In this document: positions 1 to 7,604 of the stretch, in pieces
Layout: every line of letters begins with the position of its first letter
How positions within the stretch are numbered: the first letter of the stretch is position 1
Assembly (NCBI GenBank): GCA_903880015.1
Contig: CAIRNS010000025.1
Span: 1 to 36,620 of the forward strand
Origin: an uncultured Elusimicrobia bacterium
GTDB lineage: Bacteria > Elusimicrobiota > Endomicrobiia > Endomicrobiales > CAIRNS01
Length of the DNA: 36,620 bases
Direction: 5' to 3'
Position numbers and translations under genes: made by a program
The notes under the pieces: generated by a model
Seen by the model: only the letters and a program-made list of their open reading frames with translations
Told to the model about the DNA's origin: nothing
The model's database searches: none

Positions 1-285
1 AATTACGACTGGCCGGGCAATATACGGGAACTGGAAAACATGGTTGAACGGCTTCTGGCAGTGTCAAGCAAAGACACCATAACGCCCGCTGACTTGCCTG
101 AGCATGTATCCGAAAAGAAAAAATGGCTGCCGAATTCATTGAATACCGTTGTTGACGAAGCGGAAAAGGAGCATATCGTCAAAGTTTTAGAATCTACGAA
201 GTGGCAAAAAACCCTGGCGGCAGCGATACTTGAGATCAGCACAAAAACCCTGTGGCAGAAAATAAAAAAATATAACATCAAATAG
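1..285 (+). CDS. sigma-54-dependent transcriptional activator, C-terminal fragment (NtrC family)
   Basis: The reading frame is open from base 1, so only the last 94 residues are in the window. It begins with the WPGNIREL signature that closes the AAA+ domain of bacterial enhancer-binding proteins. After a linker it ends in a Fis-type helix-turn-helix (roughly the last 40 residues, including LAAAILEISTKTLWQKIKKY). Such proteins bind DNA upstream of sigma-54 promoters and use ATP to open the polymerase complex. The N-terminal sensory domain is outside the window, so whether it is a receiver, PAS or other domain is unknown. A very good sigma-54 promoter lies downstream in front of fixA, which makes this protein the obvious candidate activator of the following operon (inference). 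The family call is secure. Confidence 0.93.
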   Translation, partial: NYDWPGNIRELENMVERLLAVSSKDTITPADLPEHVSEKKKWLPNSLNTVVDEAEKEHIVKVLESTKWQKTLAAAILEISTKTLWQKIKKYNIK

Positions 286-319
286 CACAACATATCCCTT
301 TGCCGCCGCAAAACCATTA

Positions 320-349
320 CTTTACCGTAAAGCATTACCTTTTAGTAAT
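320..349. promoter_or_regulatory. candidate enhancer (UAS): two adjacent inverted repeats
   Basis: Two short inverted repeats lie side by side: CTTTAC-C-GTAAAG (320-332) and ATTAC-N6-GTAAT (334-349). They sit about 160-190 bp upstream of the sigma-54 promoter, a usual distance for activator binding sites of NtrC-family proteins. No T-run follows, so they do not look like a terminator. The assignment rests on position and symmetry only; the rest of the 286-508 spacer is AT-rich and shows nothing else clear. Confidence 0.35.
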
Positions 350-508
350 ACTTATTAATATAGCTGATTTTTCAATCATATATAAATATTATCAAAAAAA
401 ACCATTCTTCTTATCTTCTTTACATCCACTCACTTACTTTTATCTTATTACATAAAAAATACTTAAAATTCAATTAGTATTTAAAAGTGTACATGATTTT
501 TTTTCTAA

Positions 509-524
509 TGGCACTTTTATTGCA
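509..524 (+). promoter_or_regulatory. sigma-54 (-24/-12) promoter for fixABCX
   Basis: The sequence TGGCAC-N5-TTGCA matches the sigma-54 consensus, with the invariant GG (510-511) and GC (522-523) separated by exactly 10 bases. The predicted transcription start is near 535, giving a leader of about 47 nt before the fixA start at 583. It lies downstream of a gene for a sigma-54 activator. It would fall inside fixA if a longer upstream start were used, which supports the GTG start at 583. Confidence 0.8.
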
Positions 525-582
525 TATAGACATAGTGAGTACAGCCATAGATAGTCAATATTGTAGCGAAAAGGTAACTATC

Positions 583-1416
583 GTGCATATCGTCGTGTGT
601 CTTAAACAAGTTCCGGATACAACGGAAGTGAAGATTGATAGAAAAACAAACACCCTTATCCGTGAGGGCGTTCCTTCTATTGCCAATCCGTTTGATTTAA
701 ACGCCGTTGAAGCTGCTCTTGTCCTCAAGGAAAAATACGGAGCAACAGTGACCGTGATTTCCATGGGGCCCCCTCAAGCAAAAGAAGCGTTGCGCAGAGC
801 CATAGCCATGGGTGCTGATCAGGCGATTTTGTTGTCAGACCGGTCTTTTGCCGGCGCCGATACGCTTGCGACCAGCTATACCTTGGCTCAGGCAATTTTG
901 AAATTGCAGGACGCCGGCGGGGTTGATCTTGTTCTGTGCGGAAAGCAAGCCATTGACGGCGATACGGCGCAGGTAGGTCCCGGCATAGCAACGCGGCTGA
1001 ACCTGACGCAGCTGACCTATGTGTCCAAAATAGAATCCGTAGACGCGGATGGAAAACATATTACTGTCGAAAGAAAACTTGAGAACGGCGTTGAAATCGT
1101 CCGTGGCAATTTGCCGGCGTTGTTGACCGTCGTCAAAGAGATATATAAGCCGCGGTATGCGTCACTGCCTTGTCTGATTGAGTCACTGGCATACGAGCCG
1201 GTGGTATGGAATGCCAAACAAATTTCAGCGGATAGTTCACAGATAGGTTTGGAAGGTTCTCCGACATGGGTTGAAACTATTTTTAGCCCGCCTCTGCGAG
1301 AAGGCGGCGTCATACTCAACCCCGGAGATGAAAATTATGACAAAGAATTTAGCGGGTTGATTGATACGGTCAAGAAAATAGTCGCTGAAGAAAGAAGTAA
1401 GCTAGTATGTTCTTGA
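583..1416 (+). CDS. fixA: electron transfer flavoprotein beta subunit, FixA/EtfB
   Basis: This is the 277-residue beta subunit of an electron-transferring flavoprotein. It pairs with the FixB homologue that follows and, in the FixABCX/EtfABCX family, carries the flavin at which NADH electrons are bifurcated. The N-terminus HIVVCLKQVPDTTEVKID and the block REGVPSIANPFDLNAVEAAL are typical of ETF-beta, as is the later GKQAIDGDTAQVGP segment. The start is the GTG at 583, preceded by an AAGG ribosome-binding site at 571-574. An in-frame GTG at 487 would add 32 residues without family similarity and would contain the sigma-54 promoter, so I reject it. First gene of the fixABCX operon. The bifurcating role is inferred from gene order and the partner subunits. 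Confidence 0.93.
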   Translation: MHIVVCLKQVPDTTEVKIDRKTNTLIREGVPSIANPFDLNAVEAALVLKEKYGATVTVISMGPPQAKEALRRAIAMGADQAILLSDRSFAGADTLATSYTLAQAILKLQDAGGVDLVLCGKQAIDGDTAQVGPGIATRLNLTQLTYVSKIESVDADGKHITVERKLENGVEIVRGNLPALLTVVKEIYKPRYASLPCLIESLAYEPVVWNAKQISADSSQIGLEGSPTWVETIFSPPLREGGVILNPGDENYDKEFSGLIDTVKKIVAEERSKLVCS

Positions 1417-1456
1417 AATATATAATTTTAAATAACCTCATAGGTAAGGCCACCGT

Positions 1457-2671
1457 ATGACGCCCATTGAAATAGCCGAAAAACTCTGCACGCTGTGCCA
1501 GGTATGTGTCAAAAAATGCCCTTTTGACGCGCTCAGCATGCAAGATGGCAAGATTGTTGTCAATGAAAAATGCACTGCGTGCGGCATTTGCGTCAGGACA
1601 TGTCCTGAAAAAGCAATGTCCTTGCGGAACCTCCCCAAAAAAGCAATAGCAAAAGATCTCAAAGATTATAAAGGGGTCTGGGTATTTATTGAGCATTCTG
1701 ACTGTAAAATAGCTTCGGTGTCTTTTGAATTGTTGGGCGAAGGCAGAAAACTGGCTGATAAGCTGGGGGTTGAACTCAGCGCCGTATTGCTTGGCGACGC
1801 AACGGAAAGAATGGCGGCAGAATCAGCATCTTACGGAGCGGATACGGTACTTGTAATGAACGATCCTCTGCTGAAGAATTATCGCACGCAGCCGTATCTT
1901 GCGGGCATTGTTCAGCTGGTGCAAAAATATAAACCCGAGATATTCTTGTTTGGAGCCACAACCATGGGCAGGGATCTTGCCGGCGCCGTGGCGACGAAAC
2001 TGAGAACCGGGCTTACCGCCGATTGTACCGCCCTCGACATTGAAGAACAAACGAAATTCCTCAAACAGACGCGGCCGGCTTTTGGCGGGAACATCATGGC
2101 TACGATTTTGACAAAAAATCACCGGCCGCAAATGGCGACGGTCAGACCACGGGTGATGAAAGCTCCCCTAAAAGATGCCGGGAAAAAAGCGGCAATAATT
2201 AATGAAACGATTGTTGTGTCGGCAGAACTCTTGCCTACAATGATAGTAGATTTTATTTTGCAGGCAGAACAGAATGCGCCCCTTGAAGACGCCCAGATTA
2301 TTGTGTCAGGTGGCAAGGGTATGGGTTCTGCGAAAAATTTTGACATGCTTCACGCCTTTGCCAGCGCAATCGGCGGGACGGTAGCGGGGTCCAGGAAGGC
2401 CTCTGAAGCGGGATGGATTTCTGCGGCAATGCAGGTGGGGCAGACGGGTCACACGGTCAGACCGAGGATATATTTCGCGTGCGGGATATCCGGGGCAATT
2501 CAGCATGTAGTCGGCATGCAGACATCAGATATTATTATTGCTATAAACAAGGATCCCCATGCGCCTATTTTTTCCGTGGCAAATTATGGAATTGTCGGAG
2601 ATGTCCTGAATATTATTCCGCAGATGACGAAGATTTTTAATGAGGGTTCGGGGAACAATGAATCGCATTGA
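1457..2671 (+). CDS. fixB: electron transfer flavoprotein alpha subunit with N-terminal ferredoxin domain, FixB/EtfA
   Basis: A 404-residue ETF alpha subunit. Residues 1-55 form a 2[4Fe-4S] ferredoxin domain (Cys 11, 14, 17, 21 and 39, 42, 45, 49, with CxxCxxCxxxCP spacing). Next comes the ETF-alpha N-terminal domain (from about residue 70, GVWVFIEH) and the FAD-binding C-terminal domain (about 280-400, with GGKGMG, SRKASEAGW, GQTGHTVRP and NKDPHAPIF). The ferredoxin extension is absent from classical nitrogen-fixer FixB but occurs in several anaerobic bifurcating ETFs, such as the caffeyl-CoA reductase-linked type. A GGTAAGG-like site lies before the ATG at 1457. The end overlaps fixC by 14 bases. 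The extra clusters probably form part of the low-potential exit path together with FixX (inference). Confidence 0.93.
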   Translation: MTPIEIAEKLCTLCQVCVKKCPFDALSMQDGKIVVNEKCTACGICVRTCPEKAMSLRNLPKKAIAKDLKDYKGVWVFIEHSDCKIASVSFELLGEGRKLADKLGVELSAVLLGDATERMAAESASYGADTVLVMNDPLLKNYRTQPYLAGIVQLVQKYKPEIFLFGATTMGRDLAGAVATKLRTGLTADCTALDIEEQTKFLKQTRPAFGGNIMATILTKNHRPQMATVRPRVMKAPLKDAGKKAAIINETIVVSAELLPTMIVDFILQAEQNAPLEDAQIIVSGGKGMGSAKNFDMLHAFASAIGGTVAGSRKASEAGWISAAMQVGQTGHTVRPRIYFACGISGAIQHVVGMQTSDIIIAINKDPHAPIFSVANYGIVGDVLNIIPQMTKIFNEGSGNNESH

Positions 2672-3956
2672 ATTTGATGTAGTCGTAGTCGGTGCTGGAC
2701 CGGCCGGCATAACTGCCGCGTATCTTTTAGCCAAAGAGGGGCTGAAAGTTGCCCTCATAGAGCGCGGAGAATTCCCCGGTGCCAAGAATGTCATGGGCGG
2801 GCAGTTTTACAGCTATCCGATGCGGGATATCATACCCGAGTTTTGGGAGGCAGCGCCCCTTGAACGCGCGGTATCCGAGAAACAACTGTGGCTGCTCTCG
2901 CGGGAATCAAAAATAGGGTTCTCCTACAAGAATCCACAGTTCGGCGCACCGCCGTACAATGCGTTTACCGTACTGCGCGCCAAGTTCGACCGTTGGTATG
3001 CGGAAAAAGCACGGCAAGCCGGGGTGGTCATAATCCCGGAAACGCTGGTGACCGGTATAATCAAAAAAGGGACTCAGGTAATCGGCGTAAAGACCGGTCG
3101 GGAAAACGGAGAGATATACGCTGATGTCGTGGTCGCAGCTGACGGAGTGAATTCATTGTTGTCAAAATATGCCGGTCTGCATGGCGAGATTGAGTCCCGC
3201 AATGTGGCGCTTGCCGTAAAAGAGATTATTGAATTGCCGCAGGGAGTCATTGAAGACAGGTTCCAGCTCGAAAAGGGCCAGGGTGTCACCATCGAGTTTA
3301 TGGGAGAGTTTCTCAAAGGGATGGTTGGGACCGGTTTCATATACACCAACAAAACTACCCTGTCGGTGGGTATAGGGTGTTTGCTTTCCGACTGGGTTGA
3401 TAACGGCGTGAGCCCCTATGATCTTATCGAGGACTTAAAGTCGCACCCCGTTGTCCGGCCACTCTTGCAAAAAGGGACTGTCAAAGAGTATTTGGCGCAT
3501 CTTATCCCCGAAGGAGGATACCGTTCCCTTCCGCCTCTCTATACGGACGGCATGCTGGTGACGGGTGACGCTGCTATGTTGGTAAACGGGCTCCATCAGG
3601 AAGGCTCCAACCTCGCGATTATGTCGGGAAAATTCGCTGCTGAAACCATACTTGAAGCGCGCAAAGCAGGCGATTATTCCGCACGGACGCTTGGGGCGTA
3701 TAAAAAGAAACTTGACGAGAGTTTCGTGATAAAAGATCTCAAAAAATACAGCAACGCCATGCCGCTGCTCGAGAACAATCGTCATTTCTTCAGCACATAT
3801 CCGCGGCTCTTAAGCGACGCCGCCGATGAATTCATCCGGGTTGACGGCGTGCCGAAGAAAAAGAAACAGCGCATGATTCTCAAGGGCATATTTAAACGGC
3901 GGGGCATTATCGGTATTATCAAGGACGCTCTCTCCGCGTGGAGGATAGTAAAGTGA
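2658..3956 (+). CDS. fixC: ETF:quinone oxidoreductase-type flavoprotein FixC
   Basis: A 432-residue FAD protein of the FixC/ETF-QO family. It takes ETF electrons and passes them to membrane quinone. The N-terminal Rossmann motif VVVVGAGPAGITAAYLL (about residues 8-24) is followed by ERGEFPGAKNVMGG, characteristic of FixC. A second FAD-contact segment, GDAAMLVNGLHQEGSNLAI, lies near residues 297-315. I place the start at the ATG at 2658, inside the end of fixB, because the conserved fold begins at once (MNRIEFDVVVVGAG); a GTG at 2640 would add six residues of no clear value. The fixX start overlaps the stop codon (GTGA). With FixX it forms the quinone-reducing branch of the complex. Confidence 0.93.
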   Translation: MNRIEFDVVVVGAGPAGITAAYLLAKEGLKVALIERGEFPGAKNVMGGQFYSYPMRDIIPEFWEAAPLERAVSEKQLWLLSRESKIGFSYKNPQFGAPPYNAFTVLRAKFDRWYAEKARQAGVVIIPETLVTGIIKKGTQVIGVKTGRENGEIYADVVVAADGVNSLLSKYAGLHGEIESRNVALAVKEIIELPQGVIEDRFQLEKGQGVTIEFMGEFLKGMVGTGFIYTNKTTLSVGIGCLLSDWVDNGVSPYDLIEDLKSHPVVRPLLQKGTVKEYLAHLIPEGGYRSLPPLYTDGMLVTGDAAMLVNGLHQEGSNLAIMSGKFAAETILEARKAGDYSARTLGAYKKKLDESFVIKDLKKYSNAMPLLENNRHFFSTYPRLLSDAADEFIRVDGVPKKKKQRMILKGIFKRRGIIGIIKDALSAWRIVK

Positions 3957-4228
3957 ATATAGACGATAAGCTTTTTCTGGACCGGTATGTGGTTGACGAC
4001 ACTCCCCACATCAAGATAATCGACAAAGAAGTCTGCAAAAAATGCGAAAAAAAGCAGTGTGTTTATACCTGCCCCGCCCAGTGCTATAAACTTGAGGATG
4101 GAGCGCTCAGTTTTTCTTACGAGGGGTGCCTTGAGTGCGGGACATGCAGGATAATATGTAATATCGATCACAATATCGATTGGAACTATCCGCGCGGTGG
4201 TTTCGGTATCTCCTATAAAAATGGATAA
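3953..4228 (+). CDS. fixX: ferredoxin-like protein FixX
   Basis: A 91-residue ferredoxin-like protein that partners FixC, equivalent to the iron-sulfur domain fused to ETF-QO in eukaryotes. Two cysteine groups are visible: Cys 28, 31, 36, 40 (CPAQC follows) and the cluster motif CLECGTCRIIC (Cys 59, 62, 65, 69). The C-terminus WNYPRGGFGISYKNG is a hallmark of FixX. The GTG at 3953 shares bases with the fixC stop (GTGA) and has GGAGGAT just upstream, so I prefer it to the GTG at 3938. Last gene of the fixABCX set; the gap to the kinase is about 100 bp. Confidence 0.92.
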   Translation: MNIDDKLFLDRYVVDDTPHIKIIDKEVCKKCEKKQCVYTCPAQCYKLEDGALSFSYEGCLECGTCRIICNIDHNIDWNYPRGGFGISYKNG

Positions 4229-4327
4229 CCAGTTGGCGAGTTTTAGCCGCATAGCGGCAATGAAAGAATATAGTACGCACACTATCTGAAGCTGATTTTC
4301 TCGAGGTTGCCGTCAAGGCAGTCATTC

Positions 4328-5701
4328 ATGCTAACATTTAAAACGACTATCATCGAAAAAGAAATTAAGCAAAGAATACACTGGTTCATCGAACTGCGGT
4401 GGATCGCGGTCTGCATGCTGTTTATGGTGATAACCTGCGTGCGCTATTTCGCAAAGTTAGAGCTTCCGTATGTGTATTTGTATCTGGGGAACGGTATATT
4501 GCTGTTAAGTAACATGGTATTTATCGCCTACAACCGGCACCTGAATGCGGAAATCGATGAAAACAAATGGTACCAGAAGGCAAATATATTCGCCAATGTT
4601 CAGATATCTCTGGATCTTTTCATCCTTACTTATTTGCTTCATTTCTCGGGAGGTATAGAAAATCCTTTTATATTTTATTTTATATTTCATATAATCATTG
4701 CCGGTATTCTGTTGACAAATCTGGCAGCGTTTTCACAGGCAACCTTTGCGGTCGTTTTGCTGGTAGTGTGCGCGGTGGGGGAATATTCCGGCATACTGAA
4801 CCACTATCATTTGTTTGGATTTCTCAATCAGGGTCTGGGGACAAACCCGGTCTACTTTACCGCTATATTCGTTGTTTTCCTGTCAACGATGTATATTACT
4901 GTCTATATGGTCACTTCAATCGTTAACAAGGTGCGTGAAAAGGAAGTCGCGTTATCGGAAGCCAACGAAAAAATCGCGGAGCAAGACAGGCTGAAATCCC
5001 GGTATGTGGCAACTGTTTCCCATGATTTGCAGGCTTCGCTCGCGGCCGTTCAGTCATGTCTTACAGTAGTATTGGAAGGGCTAACCGGCGCGGTTTCCGA
5101 AAAATCACGGGAAATGATTTTGCGCGCGGAAAGAAAAACGACTCATCTTATTAACTTTGTGAAAGAATTGCTGGACCTTTCACGAATTCGGGCGGCGAAG
5201 GAACTGGAAAAGAATACATTCAACATCATAGAATTAATACAGGAAATTGTCGGCGGCTTTGAGGATGTTGTACAAGAGAAGCATTTGAAAATCGCGGTGG
5301 ACATCAATGATGCGATATCGTTGGCATGGGCGAATAAAGACGCGATTGATAAACTTCTGGTCAATTTGGTTTCAAACGCTATTAAATACACGCCGTGGGG
5401 CGGCACCGTGGGAATAAGCTTAAAAAACAGCACTGATAATCCCGGACAGCTTTTGTTTGAAATTTGGGATACGGGCATCGGTATCCCTGCGGAAGACAAG
5501 AAAAAAATATTTAACGAATTTTATCGCTCAAAGAACGCCGAACAATTTGAAAAAGAAGGCACCGGGCTCGGGCTTTCTATCGTTGAAGAAGTCATAAAGG
5601 CGCATCGGGGCGCCATATGGGTCGACAGTGAAGTGGGAAAAGGGAGCAGGTTTATATTTACGCTTCCGATAGTTGCTGCGCTCGAGGGGATACAATCATG
5701 A
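4328..5701 (+). CDS. RegB-like redox-sensing membrane histidine kinase
   Basis: A 457-residue sensor kinase. The N-terminal half has six predicted membrane helices (roughly residues 22-40, 49-67, 88-105, 114-131, 138-152, 176-198). Between helices 3 and 4 is GGIENPF (residues 108-114, bases 4649-4669). This matches GGxxNPF, the conserved quinone-binding heptapeptide of RegB/PrrB kinases. The catalytic part has an H-box (TVSHDLQASLAA, His 232), N-box (LVNLVSNAIKYTP), G1 (DTGIGIP, from 381) and G2 (GTGLGLS, 411-417). RegB's redox-active cysteine lies about 40 residues after the His; here the nearest Cys is at 244, so that feature is not clearly conserved. The ATG at 4328 has AAGGCA upstream; a TTG at 4307 is the alternative. 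The stop overlaps the next gene (ATGA). Its likely signal is quinone redox state (inference). Confidence 0.88.
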   Translation: MLTFKTTIIEKEIKQRIHWFIELRWIAVCMLFMVITCVRYFAKLELPYVYLYLGNGILLLSNMVFIAYNRHLNAEIDENKWYQKANIFANVQISLDLFILTYLLHFSGGIENPFIFYFIFHIIIAGILLTNLAAFSQATFAVVLLVVCAVGEYSGILNHYHLFGFLNQGLGTNPVYFTAIFVVFLSTMYITVYMVTSIVNKVREKEVALSEANEKIAEQDRLKSRYVATVSHDLQASLAAVQSCLTVVLEGLTGAVSEKSREMILRAERKTTHLINFVKELLDLSRIRAAKELEKNTFNIIELIQEIVGGFEDVVQEKHLKIAVDINDAISLAWANKDAIDKLLVNLVSNAIKYTPWGGTVGISLKNSTDNPGQLLFEIWDTGIGIPAEDKKKIFNEFYRSKNAEQFEKEGTGLGLSIVEEVIKAHRGAIWVDSEVGKGSRFIFTLPIVAALEGIQS

Positions 5702-6141
5702 GTCACAACGCGGTCAAAGTGCTTATAATCGAAGACGATCCTGATGTGGTCGAAGCAATGCGTATTATGCTTGAGGCAAAAGGATACGAAGTGTCTGCGG
5801 CTTTTGAGTATGAAGAAGGATTGAAAAAAACGAAAGACCTGCTGCCGAATATTATTCTGTTGGACGCAACTCTTATGCTTAACGACAGATCAGGATTGGA
5901 ACTTCCCGCCGCCATACGAAAAGATATCGCGACTTCGCATATCCCCATACTCATGATAACGGCGATAAATGAGGACTCTCCGGGATTTGAGTTCTCTCCC
6001 GGTGACAGAGACGAAAGATTACCTATAGATGATTTTATGAATAAACCTGCGCAGCCGGCAGAATTGTACCGGAAAATAGAAAACTTATTGAAAATGAAGG
6101 TGAGCAAATGGGCTCAATCGCCGGGGAAGCAGCCGTCATGA
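5698..6141 (+). CDS. receiver-only response regulator (CheY-like)
   Basis: A 147-residue stand-alone receiver domain with acidic residues EDD (12-14), phospho-acceptor Asp 56 (IILLDATLM), Thr 88 in PILMITAI and Lys 116 in NKPAQP. There is no DNA-binding or enzymatic output domain. The segment between the Thr and Lys strands is longer than usual and reads FSPGDRDERLPIDDF in place of the common GADDYxxKP pattern. The C-terminal tail KVSKWAQSP is shared with the second receiver at 21979. Its start overlaps the kinase stop (ATGA), so the two form a pair. The output could be a phosphorelay or protein-protein contact; a link to the sigma-54 activator at the window edge is possible but not shown. 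Confidence 0.9.
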   Translation: MSHNAVKVLIIEDDPDVVEAMRIMLEAKGYEVSAAFEYEEGLKKTKDLLPNIILLDATLMLNDRSGLELPAAIRKDIATSHIPILMITAINEDSPGFEFSPGDRDERLPIDDFMNKPAQPAELYRKIENLLKMKVSKWAQSPGKQPS

Positions 6142-7151
6142 CACTATCAGTCGCTGAAACAATTATGCATAAGGAAACATTGTATCTTCCCGTACAAAAA
6201 GAATTATCCGCGGTTGAAACCCTGCTGGAAAAGACCGTCCGTGAACAGTCGGGTTTTGAATACATTCTGGAGCTTGGCGGATATTCTCTCAATGCAAAAG
6301 GAAAACGCCTTCGCCCGTCATTGCTGCTGCTCTGTGCGCAGGCGGTGAATCCGGTTTCGCACGAAAAGGACAGTCAGGGCAGGATTCCCATTGCAGCTGC
6401 CGTTGAATTGATTCACATTGCTTCTCTGATTCATGATGATGTCATTGACCAATCGCCGATGCGTCACCGTCGGGAAACCGTTCATTCAAAGTGGGGCAAT
6501 GAAACGGCTATTGCGCTGGGCGATTATTTATATTCGGTTGCATTGAATATTTTGACCCCCTATGCCGGAAGCGATATCCTTCGCTGCATAAGCACTACAG
6601 TAAAAGAGATGAGTGAAGGTGAGCTCATACAGATTGTTGAGCGGAATAATCTTACCCTGGCGAAGGATCGATATCTTAAGATTATTGAGAAAAAGACCGC
6701 CGCCCTGTTTGCCGCTTCCTGTGAGCTCGCGGCACTGCTTGCACCCGATACAAAAAAATTCGCTCCAACGCTGAGAAGCTATGGGTACAATCTGGGGATG
6801 GCGTATCAGATAATCGATGATTACCAGGATCTTGCGGGCGATGCGGAGATTACCGGTAAGGCCCCGGGGCTGGATCTCAAAAGCGGCGAGCTGACGCTGC
6901 CACTGTTGAATCTGCTGTTGGTGTCGCCTGACAAGAACAATATATTGCGTTTGATTGCACAGCACGGCGATGAAAGTTCCTACAGCCAACTGCGTCAATA
7001 TTTTATTTCTTCGACGGCGCTAACTAAGACACGCGCAGAGGCAGTTTCATATGTGGCAAAGGCGCGCGCCAGTATAGAGGGCATTAACGATTCAATATAC
7101 AGACAAAGTCTGGTTGATTTTACCAATCGCTTGATTGAAAAAATGCAATGA
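6108..7151 (+). CDS. trans-polyprenyl diphosphate synthase (quinone side chain; DmkB/IspB/HepT-like)
   Basis: A 347-residue E-type polyprenyl synthase that extends farnesyl or geranylgeranyl diphosphate with isopentenyl diphosphate to make the quinone tail. It shows GGKRLRP-type GKRLRP (65-70), the first aspartate-rich motif DDVID (110-114) and the second DDYQD (237-241). The ATG at 6108 has AAGGTG about five bases upstream; an in-frame ATG at 6138 overlapping the previous stop (ATGA) is an equally plausible start and would remove ten residues. Product chain length cannot be read from the sequence. Sitting before NusG-II and Gx-transporter genes, it matches the position of dmkB in the Listeria EET locus, which supplies a dedicated demethylmenaquinone (family knowledge; equivalence here is inference). 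Confidence 0.9.
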   Translation: MGSIAGEAAVMTLSVAETIMHKETLYLPVQKELSAVETLLEKTVREQSGFEYILELGGYSLNAKGKRLRPSLLLLCAQAVNPVSHEKDSQGRIPIAAAVELIHIASLIHDDVIDQSPMRHRRETVHSKWGNETAIALGDYLYSVALNILTPYAGSDILRCISTTVKEMSEGELIQIVERNNLTLAKDRYLKIIEKKTAALFAASCELAALLAPDTKKFAPTLRSYGYNLGMAYQIIDDYQDLAGDAEITGKAPGLDLKSGELTLPLLNLLLVSPDKNNILRLIAQHGDESSYSQLRQYFISSTALTKTRAEAVSYVAKARASIEGINDSIYRQSLVDFTNRLIEKMQ

Positions 7152-7558
7152 GTCAACAGGGAATGCAAGAAGATGACGCTTTTTTCAGAACATCCCGGCT
7201 TGATATCGCGATAGTCGCTGTGGTGATAGTTTGTTCTTTGTCGTATATAGCTTGGAAAGCGTATGGCGGGCTTTCCCAGGACGGTCAAAAAAAAGAGGTC
7301 ATTGTGTATCAAAAGGAAACACTGATCGAGAAATTTCCTTTGGATAAGGACAGCAAGACACCTCTTTTAAACGGCCGAATGCAGCTTGAAATAGCCCAGG
7401 GCAGAGCAAGGATATTTTCCTCTGACTGCCCGCAAAACATTTGTGTTCACCTGGGATGGATTCATTACAGCGGGCAGAGTATTGTGTGTGTGCCTAATCA
7501 AATTACGGTTGAGATAAAGTCAGACGGTGTCCCGCTTTTGGACGGGGTAAGTTATTGA
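7148..7558 (+). CDS. NusG domain II-containing membrane-anchored protein (EetA-like)
   Basis: A 136-residue protein with one N-terminal membrane helix (about 18-36) and an exported NusG-II-like beta domain. The domain carries the typical CPxxxCVHxGWI pattern (CPQNICVHLGWIHYSGQ, about 96-112) and VCVPNQITVEI near the end. Despite its name, the family is not a transcription factor; these proteins are regularly encoded beside Gx-transporter, ApbE and FMN-binding genes. In Listeria the counterpart is EetA, needed for extracellular electron transfer, with molecular role unsettled. The ATG overlaps the stop of the polyprenyl synthase gene (ATGA). Conserved cysteines suggest a redox or metal role, but that is unproven. 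Confidence 0.85.
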   Translation: MSQQGMQEDDAFFRTSRLDIAIVAVVIVCSLSYIAWKAYGGLSQDGQKKEVIVYQKETLIEKFPLDKDSKTPLLNGRMQLEIAQGRARIFSSDCPQNICVHLGWIHYSGQSIVCVPNQITVEIKSDGVPLLDGVSY

Positions 7559-7604
7559 GAGAAGAGATCGGCAAGTTGTACGGCGGCATCAGGAAGAAAA
7601 AATA

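Noticed and set aside
487-582. Upstream extension of FixA from GTG 487
   Set aside because: The extra residues do not resemble ETF-beta, and this stretch contains the sigma-54 promoter; GTG 583 has a proper ribosome-binding site and family N-terminus.
4241-4254. Short hairpin GCCGC-ATA-GCGGC before the kinase gene
   Set aside because: Only five base pairs and no T-run, so not supportable as a terminator of fixX.
5703-6107. Long minus-strand reading frames opposite the receiver and other genes
   Set aside because: They are shadows of well-supported + strand genes, with no recognisable motifs or independent start signals.
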